Positions 22,714 through 35,199 of a stretch of DNA of 64,000 nucleotides are shown here, piece by piece. Made by a program: the position numbers and the translations under genes. The notes under the pieces were generated by a model. It saw nothing but the letters and a program-made list of their open reading frames with translations. It had not been told where the DNA came from and made no database searches. The stretch comes from Aquanectria penicillioides (lineage: Eukaryota; Ascomycota; Sordariomycetes; Hypocreales; Nectriaceae): NCBI GenBank assembly GCA_003415625.1, contig PYIU01000004.1, forward strand, positions 1,178,001-1,242,000, read 5' to 3'. Each line of letters begins with the position of its first letter. Position 1 is the first letter of the stretch.

Positions 22714-25700
22714 TTACACCTCTTGCTCGGTCAGGCCCTCCGCTTGCTTGGTATCCAATGAAATGCTAGCAGTTTCCTGTCCAGGGAGAATAGATCCATT
22801 TGCTAGCCCTCTTCGGACCGGCTTCGATAGTCGCAGACGCTGAAGACGAGCAGCAATGCCTTTGCTGCCGCCTTGGTTGTGGGTTCGTTTCATCGGCTTT
22901 GTTAACTTTCCATATTCCCCAAATATGACGCCACCCCCTGCGGGAAGCTCTCCGGGCGGTTTTGGCTGCTTGAGACCCGCCACTATTCGCTGTGCCCTCT
23001 GGCACCGGCACTGGTCGTGCGGTACTGGGCAGGGTTCGAACAATAGCGAATCTCCACGGTGCCACTCTAATTTTGACGATGTCAAGTATCTTCTAGATCC
23101 TGTTGGTGGCTCTTTGTTGTATATCTTCTCCATCATCTTGACTGTCGTGGCCATTAGATCTCTGCCGTGAGGTACTCTCCTCCAGCGTGGACAAATCTCT
23201 GCTGCCTCGTCATGCTTTGGCTTCAGTAAATCCCCAAACCCCGTTCCGAAGAGGACAAGCGCCTCAATGCCTTGAACTAGGGACACCCACCCTTCTGCTT
23301 CGCGGCTTAATGATATGTGACGTATCGAGAAACTAGAACGCTCTTCCACGCACGGTAGGAACTCATAGCCCATGAGCTTCTTCTTCAGCCACGGCTGAGG
23401 TGCCGACTTTCCTTTCGCAGCAAGATCATCGCGGAGGAATTCCAACATTTCCCATGTATTTTTAACCATATCTTGAAAAGAAAAGCCAAATTCAATTTCG
23501 ACCTGGGCATTCGACAGAAGAACTTCGGTGGCAGTCCCAGTAATATTGATCCGTATCGGTCGCTCATTCGGCCCGGCATTTCTATCAGTTAAACGGCACT
23601 GTACCATGTGCAGTATGGCTTCAGCCGCAGTCACAAGCCATGCTCTCTTTTCACCGGAGTCGTACAGAAGCACATGAGTGTTGTCCGCAAGGTTTATGAC
23701 ACTCGCGTATCGGCGATGTTGTATTCGGAAGTAGGATGGCGACGGGGGATGAATGATATGTTTACCTGAGCGGCGGCAATCTGCTGGAACCCGACAGTAA
23801 GGCTATCCAAGGATATCCCAAAACTTGGTGATTTTGCGTGAGAGGTGCCGATTCTTTCGTAGTCGAAATCTCCTGGATTCTGCCCCATACCTGACACGAC
23901 TGTCGGAAACCAACCAACAAAGGCTCTGGAGTCGAATATCGAACCCATAGGAACTTCGGATGTCATAGCCCTTACCGGACACAATTCAATCCCTTTTTGG
24001 TAAGACAGGGGTGTGTCTTCGTCGGGGCTTGATACGAGATGCCATTGGATACCAAGAGATGTCTTTTTGATTGGCACCAACATTGATGAGAATCCTTTTA
24101 TGACGACGCTTCCAAGATATTCCGCGGCATGGTTGGCACCGATCAAAGCGGATGCCATGTGAAGCGAAATCTCAAGCCCTTCCTCGAATTCTCTTTCGGG
24201 AATAGGGAACCCGACCGCTATGACAGCCCCAGGCAGGAGAGGAATCCAACAGCTTTCATTTATAGATATTTGATCCTTGCTGCGATTTGAGGCCTTGGTG
24301 CTGATTTGAGGATCATCGAGTAGATTCAAGGACCCAGAGTCGAAAGAAGGTTTAGATGAAAATAGGACAGGGGACTCTTTATCAGAGAATGATCTCAAAG
24401 CAGAGCTGAGCCAAGCGACTAGTTGGGCGACATGACTTATGTACTCAGCAGTGCCCTCAAACTCAAGCTCAATCCTTCCTTCTGAAGCCTGAATGGTAAT
24501 CATGTGTCCTGAAGATGATTAAGATATGCCAGAGGAAAATCGATTGGCTACATTGTGGTGTTTTGGTATACTCACTGTCATCCTGAAGGTATGGCATACT
24601 GTAGCGTAGACGGACTGGACTCTGAGATGAACTCTCACGTTCATCACCTGCTGATCTGGTATCTCGAATTACTTCATTAATCGCTCTCTCTACCAGTTGA
24701 ATCACTCCATCAGCCACTCTTGGCCAAAACCTCTTTGCATATTCTAGAACTGTTTCGGCATACGCAAATTTGATTGATCCGGTAACTGTGAGTATCGAGC
24801 CCAGCTGTGGGGCAGTGCTCTGATTTTCGAGGTTAGATTGGGCCAGAAGATTTGAGCAAAACTTAATTGGGTCCCAGGTCGTAGTTATGGGCATTCGTCT
24901 AGGGACAATTTGCGTAAGAACCGTTTTTACGAACTTCGAAATGTCTTCCAATCGAACCACTACGCATTTTTCGTAGTGAAGAAGACTGATCGACACGGCT
25001 AGATCCCAGTATCCTTGTTCAAATCTAAGTGGCGCCGTCATGTGTTCTACGGCGACTTGGAGAGAACTTAACGGCGTGTTATGGTCGATCTGATTTCCAA
25101 TTGTTGAAATTACAACGTATTCGTCGTTGCCTTGCTTCTCCATAAGCGCCCATTGAAGCCAACTGGTATGTTATTCACTTACTCAATACATTTTTGTACT
25201 TCAATAAACGTAACAGTTGCACCCTAATCATGGTAGGCGCATGGTCTTCACGTCGAACACTGTACTCCAACAAATTATCTAGGACGGCATCTCTAGAGGC
25301 TGCTAGCAAATAACCCAACAGTGGCTGGGACTCGGATAGCCATTTCGATCGATGCAAGAAAAAAGACAGAAGTTGGAAAATCCTGGCTCTAATTTGGATC
25401 ATGTGTGTTTTGTCTTGGGGAATGAGGCTTCCCCAGGTCTCGTACCTTCGAGAATCCTTCAAGGCTGATACGAATTCGGTAACGATGACTTCTTGGATCC
25501 AAGTTGGCAATTCCACCATCTTTGTTTCCCGGGCTTGAATTAAGAGCATGTCGTCGTCAGAAGAAGGCAAAGGCTGAGTTTTGCTTTTCGGAAACCAGCT
25601 TGATCTTCCTGATCTGGCTCTCTTGAAAAGGTTGGTTTCGTCTTTTCCCGAACTTGCCTCTGTCTTCTTCGGAGGTTGAGGCTTCTTCGCATACAGTTCA

Positions 25701-25874
25701 ATACCATTTACAAAAACTAAAAGGAATACAGGTTTAGTGACTTACAAGAAGGAAGTGGAGGCGTTCTCGTAAAAGTTTGTCATATTTCCTTTCAAGGTAG
25801 AGCTCGTCCAATAATCTGGGTGGTTTAGTGGTCTCAATGATATTTGAAGAATTCTGGATATCATAGGCCTCCAT
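22714..25874 (-). pseudogene. large fungal-specific protein, probably disrupted or misassembled
   Basis: Five coding blocks run in order on the minus strand: 25874-25746 (MEAYDIQNSS..., DELYLERKYDKLL), 25716-25183, 25162-24576 (WLQWALMEKQGNDEY, YWDLAVSISLLHYEKCVVVR), 24508-23766 (IAVGFPIPEREFEEGLEIS, VVIKGFSSMLVPI, IQWHLVS) and 23700-22714 (HVLLYDSGEKRAWLV). As far as I recall, the FPIPER..GLEIS, KGFSSM and LYDSG/D..RAWLV motifs characterise a large fungal hypothetical family; no function is known to me. Only the 24575-24509 intron has normal length (67 nt) and correct phase. The first two apparent introns would be 29 and 20 nt (GTAAGT..TTTTAG; GTAAGT..ACCAG) and out of phase. The last (64 nt) is also out of phase by one base. 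Small deletions or sequence errors at the junctions, or a gene model I cannot see (for example a 52-nt second intron starting GTTACG), would explain this. The C-terminal 100 residues are basic and low-complexity. Confidence 0.55.
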
Positions 25875-26708
25875 AGCTATCGCCAGGTCAGCAACCAAGA
25901 CTAGTACTGCTTATAGACAGACAGGCCCAACATTTAAGTGGTTTAATTGAATCAGATGGCTGTTCTGAGACTCGCGTTATCGAGAGATCCATCGAGAGAT
26001 CCATCATGGGCCGTTGTTGCGTGTTGGGTTTCAATGTGGCCCAGGGCTGGATGAGATTCTAATCTGATGGTTGCGGATCACGATAGATTTGATGAAATTT
26101 TGCTACCGGATGGTAACTTGCCCTGAAAAATGGGTTGTTGTCTAGTCAGCATTGTTTTCTTTGCAAATGGTCGAGTAGAAACGAAGAAAGTCATGTGCAC
26201 TATCGGGGCTGTTGACTGATTCGTGGCCTCGTCATGCATGGCTTGGGGGCTTGATGACGACCATCAGGAAATCCCAGCAAAGCATTTTGCGAGAAAACCC
26301 AACCCATTTTCAGAGATATTACTTGAAATCCTAGAAAATTCCACCAAGCTTTTTACCTTGAGGTTGAATCAATTATCTGTCTGTGTTGTGCTAGATGTTG
26401 CTAGCTCGAGTGTAGTTCGTTCAACACTCGAGAGAGACGTCTTGCGGATGCAAAATATGAATAAATAAGAACAATACTCTATAAAAGACCTAACTCTGCG
26501 AATCATCTACTCAAATATTGGTATATATGACCCATTACTAGTCCAAGTCGAATGAACGTCGAGTATCTGCCGATCACCGTCTTACTAAACGGTGATCGAA
26601 ACGGCTGTGAACCATTGCATAGAACCGTTTCTGCTTAGTCACCCAGATCGACAAGAATACATCGGTACCTAGTTCGATCACGATCACGACAGCCGTTCAA
26701 CTTCCACG
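25875..26708. other. intergenic, divergent promoters
   Basis: About 830 bases between the large minus-strand gene and COQ3. A tandem ATCGAGAGATCC duplication lies near 25979-26003 and an inverted ACGGTGATCG/CGATCACCGT-type motif near 26573-26600. No gene seen. Confidence 0.45.
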
Positions 26709-27623
26709 ATGGCGTCTTCGTCGCGACAGACGGGCGCGATTCTGCGGCGTCTCGGCAGATCAACTGGACGCATTGTTTTCCCGTCAACAGCCCCCCATGC
26801 ATCCAGACGCCTGGGGCTGCAGGGCGCGGCTCCAACCCCAGTGACCCGATGGCACTCGACATTTTCCTCGTCCAACTTCTCCTCCGTCAACCCCGACGAG
26901 GTCTCTCACTTCAATGCCCTCGCCGCCGACTGGTGGGATCCTCATGGATCCTCCCGCCTCCTCCATCTCATGAACCCTCTACGCCACGACTTCATCCGCG
27001 CATGCCACCGCACCCAAGCCGACGCCCCTCCATCCACCGGCCTGACCTACCTCGACATCGGCTGTGGTGGAGGCATATTCGCCGAGAGCGCCGCCCGACT
27101 GCCCAGCACCCGAAGAGTCACGGCCATCGACCCAACCCCCGAGGTCCTCGCTATTGCCAAAGCCCACGCCCGCAAAGATCCTTGCCTGCGCAACAAGCTC
27201 CAATACCAACAAACATCGGTCGAGCAGCTCCCTGTGCCCACAACTGCAGAGGAAGCCTACGATATTGTGTCGATGTTTGAAGTCATTGAACACGTGGACG
27301 AGCCGGCCGCCGTCCTGGAACGAGTGCGGCCATTTGTTAAGCCCGGTGGATGGCTGGTTATGAGCACAATCGCGCGCACATGGGTGAGTTGGTTTACCAC
27401 TAACTTCATGGCCGAGGATGTTCTGGGAATTGTACCCAAGGGAACACACGACTGGAACAAGTACCTGAATGAAGGGGAATTGCGAAGATTCTTGGAAGGT
27501 CAAGGTTGGAGCAGCCCGATGGTCCAGGGCGTCATCTACGTGCCAGGACTTGGGTGGAAGGAGGTTCAGGGAAGTGAGAGGGTTGGAAACTACTTTTTCG
27601 CGGTTCGCAAGGTCGAATCCTAA
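26709..27623 (+). CDS. COQ3: ubiquinone biosynthesis O-methyltransferase, mitochondrial
   Basis: Intronless frame of 304 residues. COQ3 carries out both O-methylation steps of coenzyme Q synthesis using S-adenosylmethionine, at the matrix side of the inner mitochondrial membrane. The first 45 residues are rich in Arg, Ser and Ala and lack acids, as expected of a mitochondrial presequence. Class I methyltransferase motifs are clear: VSHFNALAADWWDP, the SAM-binding LDIGCGGGIFAESAA (about residues 114-128), VTAIDPTPEVL, YDIVSMFEVIEHV and VKPGGWLVMSTI. The end contains MAEDVLGIVPKGTHDWNKY, which is diagnostic of the UbiG/COQ3 family rather than other methyltransferases. Length matches the yeast protein (about 312). 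Confidence 0.96.
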   Translation: MASSSRQTGAILRRLGRSTGRIVFPSTAPHASRRLGLQGAAPTPVTRWHSTFSSSNFSSVNPDEVSHFNALAADWWDPHGSSRLLHLMNPLRHDFIRACHRTQADAPPSTGLTYLDIGCGGGIFAESAARLPSTRRVTAIDPTPEVLAIAKAHARKDPCLRNKLQYQQTSVEQLPVPTTAEEAYDIVSMFEVIEHVDEPAAVLERVRPFVKPGGWLVMSTIARTWVSWFTTNFMAEDVLGIVPKGTHDWNKYLNEGELRRFLEGQGWSSPMVQGVIYVPGLGWKEVQGSERVGNYFFAVRKVES

Positions 27624-29043
27624 TGTGCAGGCTACGTGTAAATGTCGGAGTTGTGCGGGAACAAAAAAGAAAATACCCATCGACAGATCTAGTCTGTTGT
27701 ATCATATGTATTATCATTCATCTAGATCTAGCCAATGAGAACTGTGTAGTGTCACGATCGGTGTGTTGATGTTACAGAGATAAAAATAGATGGCGCAGAG
27801 GGCATGGAGATTAGCATTTTCATGACGGACACAGCTAGCGCTTGGCCATTGAGGATCCAGATGGAGCAGGTACCCGCCCAGCGAACCGTGCTTGAGAAGC
27901 CTTGTCAGTCATCAATGGTTTGGGTGGACGAACATGTTGAAATCGTATGGACGAAACTCCAGCTAACAGGAGTTATGCTCCACCATCTCTACAACGTCTT
28001 GTTGGCTCACCCCCAGGACGAATCCAATGGCCCATGCCATGAGATGAGACCATGGCATCCACGTCCGCCAAGTCAATCCTTCTCAGCTCTTACGAAGCTC
28101 CCTTCCAAGACTGTTGCTGTCAGACACACGGCGTATGGTGTGACACAACCTTGCTTAAGCTCTCCTCAGAGCAGATCCCTGCCGTTCGGATGCCCTGTGC
28201 CGTTGAGGTGTGGTGCTGAGTGCAGTGGAAAGCCATCCGTCAACAGGCCTTCAGCCGCACCCAAGTTACATGGGGGTGGGAAGCAAATGAGGGGAAGAAA
28301 AAGCTCCGAGCCATTGGGGTGTAGCTCCTCGGCAGATCGGGAACGGCACATCGCAACGCAAAAGGCCTGTGAAGGGCCACATGCCGAGCGTTCCCGGCCG
28401 TTGTACGGAGTAGCTGGCGACGGTTTTGTCTTGGGGTTCTCGGGACTCTGTCCGAGCGTTGAAGAAAGGTCTCGCAGTGCTCAGGGCAGTGCTCAGGGCA
28501 GTGACATCGTTCCCCAGGCACCCCAAACAGCCTCAAACCTGGGTCGCCAGAGGGGAAAGCCACCCGCTACCTCCGCTAATCAACCCCGGCCTTCAAAGCC
28601 TTCAGGGCCGCTGGAGAAGGGGGGGGGGCGCCAACGCGGGCCACGCGGGCTATGCGAGGCGTAAGGCACACCCGGTGGAGATGTCAGCGCACCACCGCCA
28701 ACCACGCCTACAGGGGCCCCAGATCCGGACGTTGTCTCGTCCAACGCCCAGCGTTTTTTCTCGTGTCCGTTCTTTCTCGTTCCTTTCTCCCTGATTCATC
28801 ATCATCAATCATGTGCTGGGCTTGATTCCTTGTTTTGGAGTTTCTTTCGTTGGGTTGTGTCTTTGTTTTTCGTATTGCCCTTGCCCCCCCTCTAATTTTT
28901 TTCAGGTCTTGGATTCGCCTCGGGCGTGGCCTAAATCTCGGGTTTTGGGACGAGGAATTTCGGTCTTGCGATGACGATTTGAATGACGACGCTTGTGCCC
29001 ACTCTACCACCCGACTAGAGATCGCCCATCTCCAGCCTTCGCC
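27624..29043. other. intergenic with promoter of carboxypeptidase gene
   Basis: About 1.4 kb. A 12-nt direct duplication (GTGCTCAGGGCA) occurs at 28477-28500. Pyrimidine-rich stretches at 28750-28795 and 28850-28905 precede the carboxypeptidase start, as is common for fungal promoters. The frame at 27804-28664 is not protein-like. Confidence 0.5.
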
Positions 29044-31168
29044 ATGCCGCCTCGACTCCCCTTCGGGCTGCTCTCTCTCTTGGTGGCGATCCGGCTCTTT
29101 GCTGCTCAGACGCTCGCCCAGTTTGTCGCCCAGGAGAGTGCCGAGCAGCGGAACTTCACAGTCGTACGCTCCCCGGCAAATTCCAACATCACCGTCTCGT
29201 ACAAGGTCCCCGACGGCGCTTGCAGCACCGCCTTTGACTCTCAACGCCAGTACACTGGTTGGATCTCTATCCCCGGTGACTACCCCACCAATCTTTTTTT
29301 CTGGTTCGTCGAGGCTCGTCAGGAAACAGAGAGTCTCACCATATGGCTTAATGGAGGGCCGGGGTCCAGCTCACTCTATGGCTTCTTCTCAGGCAATGGG
29401 CCCTGTGAAGTTGTTGAGAAGGGCCTTGACAAATATGATACGGTTGCACGCGAATGGGGCTGGGATCGCGCATCAAACATGCTCTTTATAGATCAAGTGG
29501 GTTTATTCCTCCTTCTATAGGATGTCGTTCCCCAGATGACGTATCCAACTAACATTGACTTTGCTATAGCCCAACCAAGTAGGATTTTCATATGACACTC
29601 CTACCAATGGAACACTTGACTTTACCCAGGGAGACATTAATGAGCCCCCTATTGTTAACACGAAGTATCCTGACTGGGCCATGGCCAATGGCACCTTCAG
29701 TTCTGGCAACGGCAACCATACTACCAACACAACTCAATTGGCTGCCATGGCAGTTTGGCACATGGTACAGGGCTTCCTCACCACATTCCCTCAGTACCAG
29801 CCGTCCTCTGAAGGCCGTAATAGCTCCCTCGGCGTCAATTTGTTCGCTGAGAGCTATGGCGGCCGATATGGTCCCATCTTCGCCGAAACCTTTGAGTCAC
29901 AAAACTTGAAGCGAAAGAGCGGTCTCCTTCCTCAAAATTCCACCATCGACATTCACCTTAGTTCCCTGGGCATCGTCAACGGTTGCGTTGACATGGGAAC
30001 CCAGACGCCGTACTATCCGCAATTTGCCAGTAACAACACCTATGGCTACAAGGCTCTTTCTGCGGAAGAGGCGTCATTCTATCTGTCCAAATATAGTTCA
30101 AACAGCGGCTGCAAGGCGCTGCTTAAGCAGTGCAGCGATGCCGTAACAGTGGCCGACCCCGAAGGTGACGGTGACAGCACAACCGTCAATACCGCCTGCA
30201 GCAATGCCCTTACAGCTTGTAATGAGATCATGAATCCTTACCTCTCGTCGGGTCGCAGCCCATATGACTTGGCTGCCCCGTACGCCGATCCATTCCCGTC
30301 TCTTTTATTCATGGAATACCTCAATCAAGCCAGCATTCAGGAACTCATCGGTGCCCCGATTAACTATACCATGACGAGCTCTTCCGTCTACTACGAATTC
30401 TCCAGCACGGGTGATCAAGCTCGTGATGGAAACATTGCCCGCCTTGCAACCCTTGTCAACAAGGGAATCCATGTTGGTCTCATTTACGGCGATCGCGATT
30501 ACATCTGTAACTGGATGGGTGGCGAGGCTGTGTCTAAGGAGATCGCCGCAGAAGCTGGTGGCGAGTATGCCACTCGTTTCCCCAATGCTGGATATGCCCC
30601 AATTATCGTGAACGATTCGTACATTGGCGGTGCTGTTCGCCAGTTCGGGAACCTCTCCTTTAGTCGCATCTACCAGGCAGGCCACGCAGTGCCCGCATAC
30701 CAACCGGAGACGGCCTTCCAGGTCTTTGCGCGGATCATTATGGGTACATCTATCTCGACTGGCGATAAGATCGACCTGAGCAGTTTCAACACCACTGGTT
30801 CGGCCAATGCCACCCAGACTGACAAGCTGCCGGCCGATCCCAAGGAGACGTGCTACATTCGCAACCTATCGGGGACCTGTGACCAAGATGCTCGGTCCAT
30901 GTTCCTCGGCAAGGATAGCCAGCACACTGGCGTCGTTATAAACGGCGTCCTGTATACATCCTCCAAAGACTGGCCATTGGCCACGTCCACTCCTACCACA
31001 TCGAGTGCTCGGCCGACAGTTACCGAGACTCTTACTGGCGTGTATACGGCGAGTGTGACCCCTACGGCTACTACTAACGCAGATTCTGCGGGTATTCTTT
31101 TGGGAGCGCCCAGTCGCCTAGCTATCAGTGTAGCTGGATTCGTTTGCTTCTGCGTTTTGGCTATTTAA
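29044..31168 (+). CDS. secreted serine carboxypeptidase (family S10), probably GPI-anchored
   Basis: Two exons, 29044-29496 and 29570-31168, with a 73-nt intron (GTGGGT..CTATAG, in phase), encode 683 residues. The start at 29044 is chosen because it begins a signal peptide (MPPRLPFGLLSLLVAIRLFA...AQTLAQ). The S10 signatures are all present: WLNGGPGSSSLYGFF near residue 100, LFIDQ|PNQVGFSYD across the intron, the nucleophile in ESYGGRYGP near 247, the catalytic Asp in GDRDYICNWMGG near 457 and the catalytic His in AGHAVPAYQPE near 522. The last 60 residues are Thr/Ser/Ala-rich and end in a hydrophobic tail (LAISVAGFVCFCVLAI), the layout of a GPI attachment signal. Many N-glycosylation sequons (NGT, NTT, NSS) fit secretion. 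Closest in type to fungal carboxypeptidase S1-like enzymes that remove C-terminal residues outside the cell. Confidence 0.93.
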
Positions 31169-31514
31169 GCGGACTTGAAAAATACCGATTTTGATTTTTT
31201 TTTTGGGATATGTCCTGGTGCATTCATGGTACCAGGTTATGTCTCGGGTATATAAAATGGCGTTCTCAATTCACCATTGGACAATGTGAGAAAACGGAAA
31301 AAAGGGCAGTACTAAATACTCGAGGGGTGGTGACAGACACCACAACACGACACGATACGACACAGCATTTGGCATGGCAATGGCATAGCATGGCATCGTG
31401 TGGGGCATAATTCCGTGCACTGGATCCCTAACATGGATCATCTGTAATAATGAATTGGTGAAGATACCCTAATGAATAGATTTTTCAACACATCACATAA
31501 TCAAAGTGCAGTTT
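31169..31514. other. 3' region of carboxypeptidase, before retrotransposon
   Basis: About 350 bases: 3' UTR of the carboxypeptidase gene and ordinary-composition flank up to the insertion site of element A. Short tandem CACGACACGATACGAC and GGCATGGCAATGGCATAGC-type runs lie at about 31345-31395. Confidence 0.5.
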
Positions 31515-31519
31515 GTCTC
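31515..31519 (+). repeat. target-site duplication of element A (left), GTCTC
   Basis: GTCTC immediately precedes the left LTR of element A and is repeated exactly after the right LTR at 43800-43804. Five bases is the normal target duplication of Copia integrases. Confidence 0.9.
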
Positions 31520-31770
31520 TGTAAACAATATACAGGCACGCGCAGGGACGGTTACAGCGGGCGACATGCGCAACGGGTCGGTCCAGATCAATTGGGATTC
31601 GTAAGGAGCAGCTAGATAGTGGTCGCAGAATGCAGTCACCTATTTACAGTGCAGGGATTCCCTTGTGAGGATACATGGCCTCAAGACCTAGGCCCACAAG
31701 GCCCCTAAGGTCGGCTTGTGGCCGGCCGCTATGTCTGTAGCGGCGACCACCTTCGCCCGGCCGCTATATC
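31520..31770 (-). repeat. LTR of element A, left copy, part 1
   Basis: First 251 bp of the left 259-bp LTR, interrupted by element B after ...CTATATC. It matches the right LTR (43541-43791) with only transitions. This outer copy is far less mutated to A/T than the right copy's inner end. Confidence 0.92.
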
Positions 31771-31994
31771 TGTTAAACCCGAGGTATCCTGTACACGGGG
31801 AAACACCAGGACGCACTTCGGATCATAGAAACGAAGCTCGGAATGATTGGATGAAGGTCATGTGAATACAACGTAGCTCTATTAGGTCTAGCGCAACCCG
31901 ACCCCTCTTTTAGAGCCTAAGCGATGAAGTAAGGCTAGAAGGGATAAGAAGAAAACAAGAATACACACAATTACACAACTGGTTCGGTTCAACA
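31771..31994 (+). repeat. LTR of element B, left copy
   Basis: 224 bp, TGTTAAACCC...TTCAACA. Same length as the right copy at 38316-38539; the differences I see are all transitions. Less mutated than the right copy. Confidence 0.92.
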
Positions 31995-34900
31995 ATTAAG
32001 AGTCTTAGAGCTGTATTTATTAGTGCAGCTATAACTATCCAATCGAGCTCCAAAAGCAAGAAACGAACCTTATATTCCGATTCCAAACTAAATACATAAG
32101 ATAACCTCTAAGACCTATATTCTCAACAACCCAAACGACTAGGAAACCTTCAAACAAAGCTATAAAGTAAAAATCACTACAGAATAAATTAAGAAGCTTA
32201 AAATCCTTAAGGACTCTTCTCAGTTCAAAACTACTTGAATTTCTAAGCCTATAATGCCAACTGCCATAAGATACTTTACAAAAGAGGAAGCTAAGGCTGG
32301 AAGCTTAAGATTGAAGTTTATTTGGTTAATATAAAGGGCAACTATAATAATAGAGCTGCTTCCTAAAGATTAAGAACTGCTAAAATGCAAGCTTATAATA
32401 TTCTACTATAATTAAGAAAAATATAAAATTAAAGCAAATAGAATCTATAATGTCCTTAATTAAATAATAGAGAAAATAAGCCTTTATTACATTTAAATAT
32501 ATTTACCTATAATAGATAAAGGGGATAATAATAATAATATTGCAAAATTCTATAATAACCTTAAAGCTATATATAGAATTAATAATGCATTAAGAGAAAA
32601 ACAAGCTTAAAAATGCTATTTTAAAGTACTAAAATAGACTTTAAACCCTAAAATTATTTAGCAAAACTGGATTATTAATTGGGAACAGTCTATAAAGATT
32701 GCAACTATAAGAAATATTACTAAAGCCTTGCACTTAAATGTATAGTTTATAGACTTAAAATAATACCTTAAAAGTTACTTTTAAACATTCCTTTAAATTA
32801 TTAAAGCATAATATAAAGATGCTATTAAGAAAAGTATTTATATGCTAGCTGCTTTTACTTTAAGTTTTAAATATAAGATTAAAAAAAGAAAAGAGACTAA
32901 AGGAAAGCAATATAAAGCTTTAGTATAAAAGGGGAACTTTAGACCTATATTTTAAGGCTTAGACCTACCTTTTAAAAAACGTTCTTATCTAGAGAGCTTA
33001 TAACCTAAATAACTTAAGTTAAAGAAATAAAAACAAACTCTAAAGGAAGATAATTACTACATTTTATATAGAAAATTATACTTTAATGCTAATACCTAAA
33101 AGTGCTGGATTGCATTCCCTAAAAATATACTTAAGCGAATAGAAAGGCAAAAGTGAATAGATAAAAGATAGAAAATATAGTTAAAAGATTAGATTAAAGT
33201 CTAAAAACTATATAAAAAGCTTAAGAAGCAAACTGCATAATTAATTAAGGATTTAAACTAATAATTAATATTATAAATCCTAATCTTAAATTCTATAGCT
33301 ATTTTCCTTATTTTATATAGTAAATACCTATTATAAATCTTAATTATACTTAACTTAAGGATAATACTATATATTTTTAATAATAAAAAGAAATTTAAAA
33401 ATTTTAAATTAGCTTTATTTAGTAAAGTTATCTTTATTGAATTAAAGAACCTTTTAATCTTAAAATATAGAAATATAGAAATTAAAGTTTAAAATCTATA
33501 AGGTAAAGCTTATTTCTTTATTTTAAGGCATATTGCTTACTGCCTATAAATTAGAATAAATCTAGTTTTATTAAGAAGACTCTATTAATATAGTTATTAG
33601 TGGGATTAAAGAAATAGAAATAATATTTTAAGATATAGAAGTGGGCAAGCTTTATATAGATTGAAGATTGCCTATAATTAGTATGTTTTAGATTATAAGC
33701 CTATTACTTAAGAATAAAGCTTATTTATAATAAATAAACTTTATTATAATTTATAGATATTAAAATATCTATAATAAGCAAAAGCTATAAGATAGTACTG
33801 CTAATTAAATTATTTAGGACCTAAAGCATTAAAATACTTAATTAACTATACTATTGGTATAAAGATTAAAGGCCTAATAATAGTTAAATATAATGCTTAT
33901 AGATTAGGTAAGATAAAACGCTAAAAGCATTGTAAACTATAAATATAAAGCTTAATTCTTAAAGAGTAAGTTTCTTTAGACTTCTATAACTTTCAATCCA
34001 ATATAATAAACCTTTTTTTATACGCTATTATAATAGACTATATATTAGGAATGTATTAAAACTATTACTTTAAAAATCGAAAAGAAGAATAATTATTATT
34101 AATACTATAAAACTTTACTTAAATATTAAAAATAAAATATAGAATTAAACTTTAAGTAATAGAAATAGATAATAAGCTTTAAAAGAGCAATTTAGTTTGC
34201 ATATAGCTAGATTAAAGAGGAATAGTAGTAGAAAAAAGTGCCTTTTAAATATAGCAATAGAATAGATTAAAAGAACATTTTAAAGGGGTAGTAAAAGAGA
34301 AAATAAAAGTTCTTGCAATTAAAAGTAATCTACTAGCTAGACTATAGCTAGAGATAGTAAGAATAGCAATATATCTACTAAACTAAACTTTAAAATAGGG
34401 ACTTAAGTGGAAAACACTATATAAGAGCTTCTTTTTATTAATTTAAAGCTTAAATAAGGATTGCAAGCTGTAAATTACTTACCTTAGGATAATTAGTTAT
34501 AAATTATTTGCAATAACTAAAAACACTTAATTAAAAAAGAATTAACTTATATCTAGAATAAGCCTAAAGGCTTAAATAGATTATTTTATAGAATACAATT
34601 CCTAAAACCTCTTTTGCATTTAAAATTTAATTATTAATTAAGTATATATAACTTAAGATATTATCTTTAATAAAGAAGACCTTTTTTTAGTAAGTAATGC
34701 TAAAATAAAAGAAACTATAGGTGAAAAGACCCTTAAAGAAATACAAATATAAATAAAAGCTCTTTTTAATGTTAAGTAGATTAATTAAATGGATAATATT
34801 AATTAACTATAAGATAAGCTTTAAACTATTAAAATAAGCCTTTAAAATATAGTTAAAGACTTAAAAACTAAAAAGGAAAAGGATATAAACAAACTATAGA

Positions 34901-35199
34901 TTAAAGATAAAAAATACACTTAATTATAGTTTAAACCCTTCCTAACTCCATTAGAAAGTCTAGCTTCTGCCTTTTTAGCTTTAGCAATAAAGTAAGGAGA
35001 AAAACATTTAATACCCTTAATACTAAATATTAGCTTATAAAGAGAATAGATTAAGCTCTATTAAGCCTTCTTTATAGAAATAAAAGCTATACTATTTAAA
35101 AAATGCAGAAATACTATTATAATTAAGGCAATATATACTAAAATTAAATATAGAAAGCATAAATTAAAATATAAGCTGCAAAAGGATAAAATAGACCTT

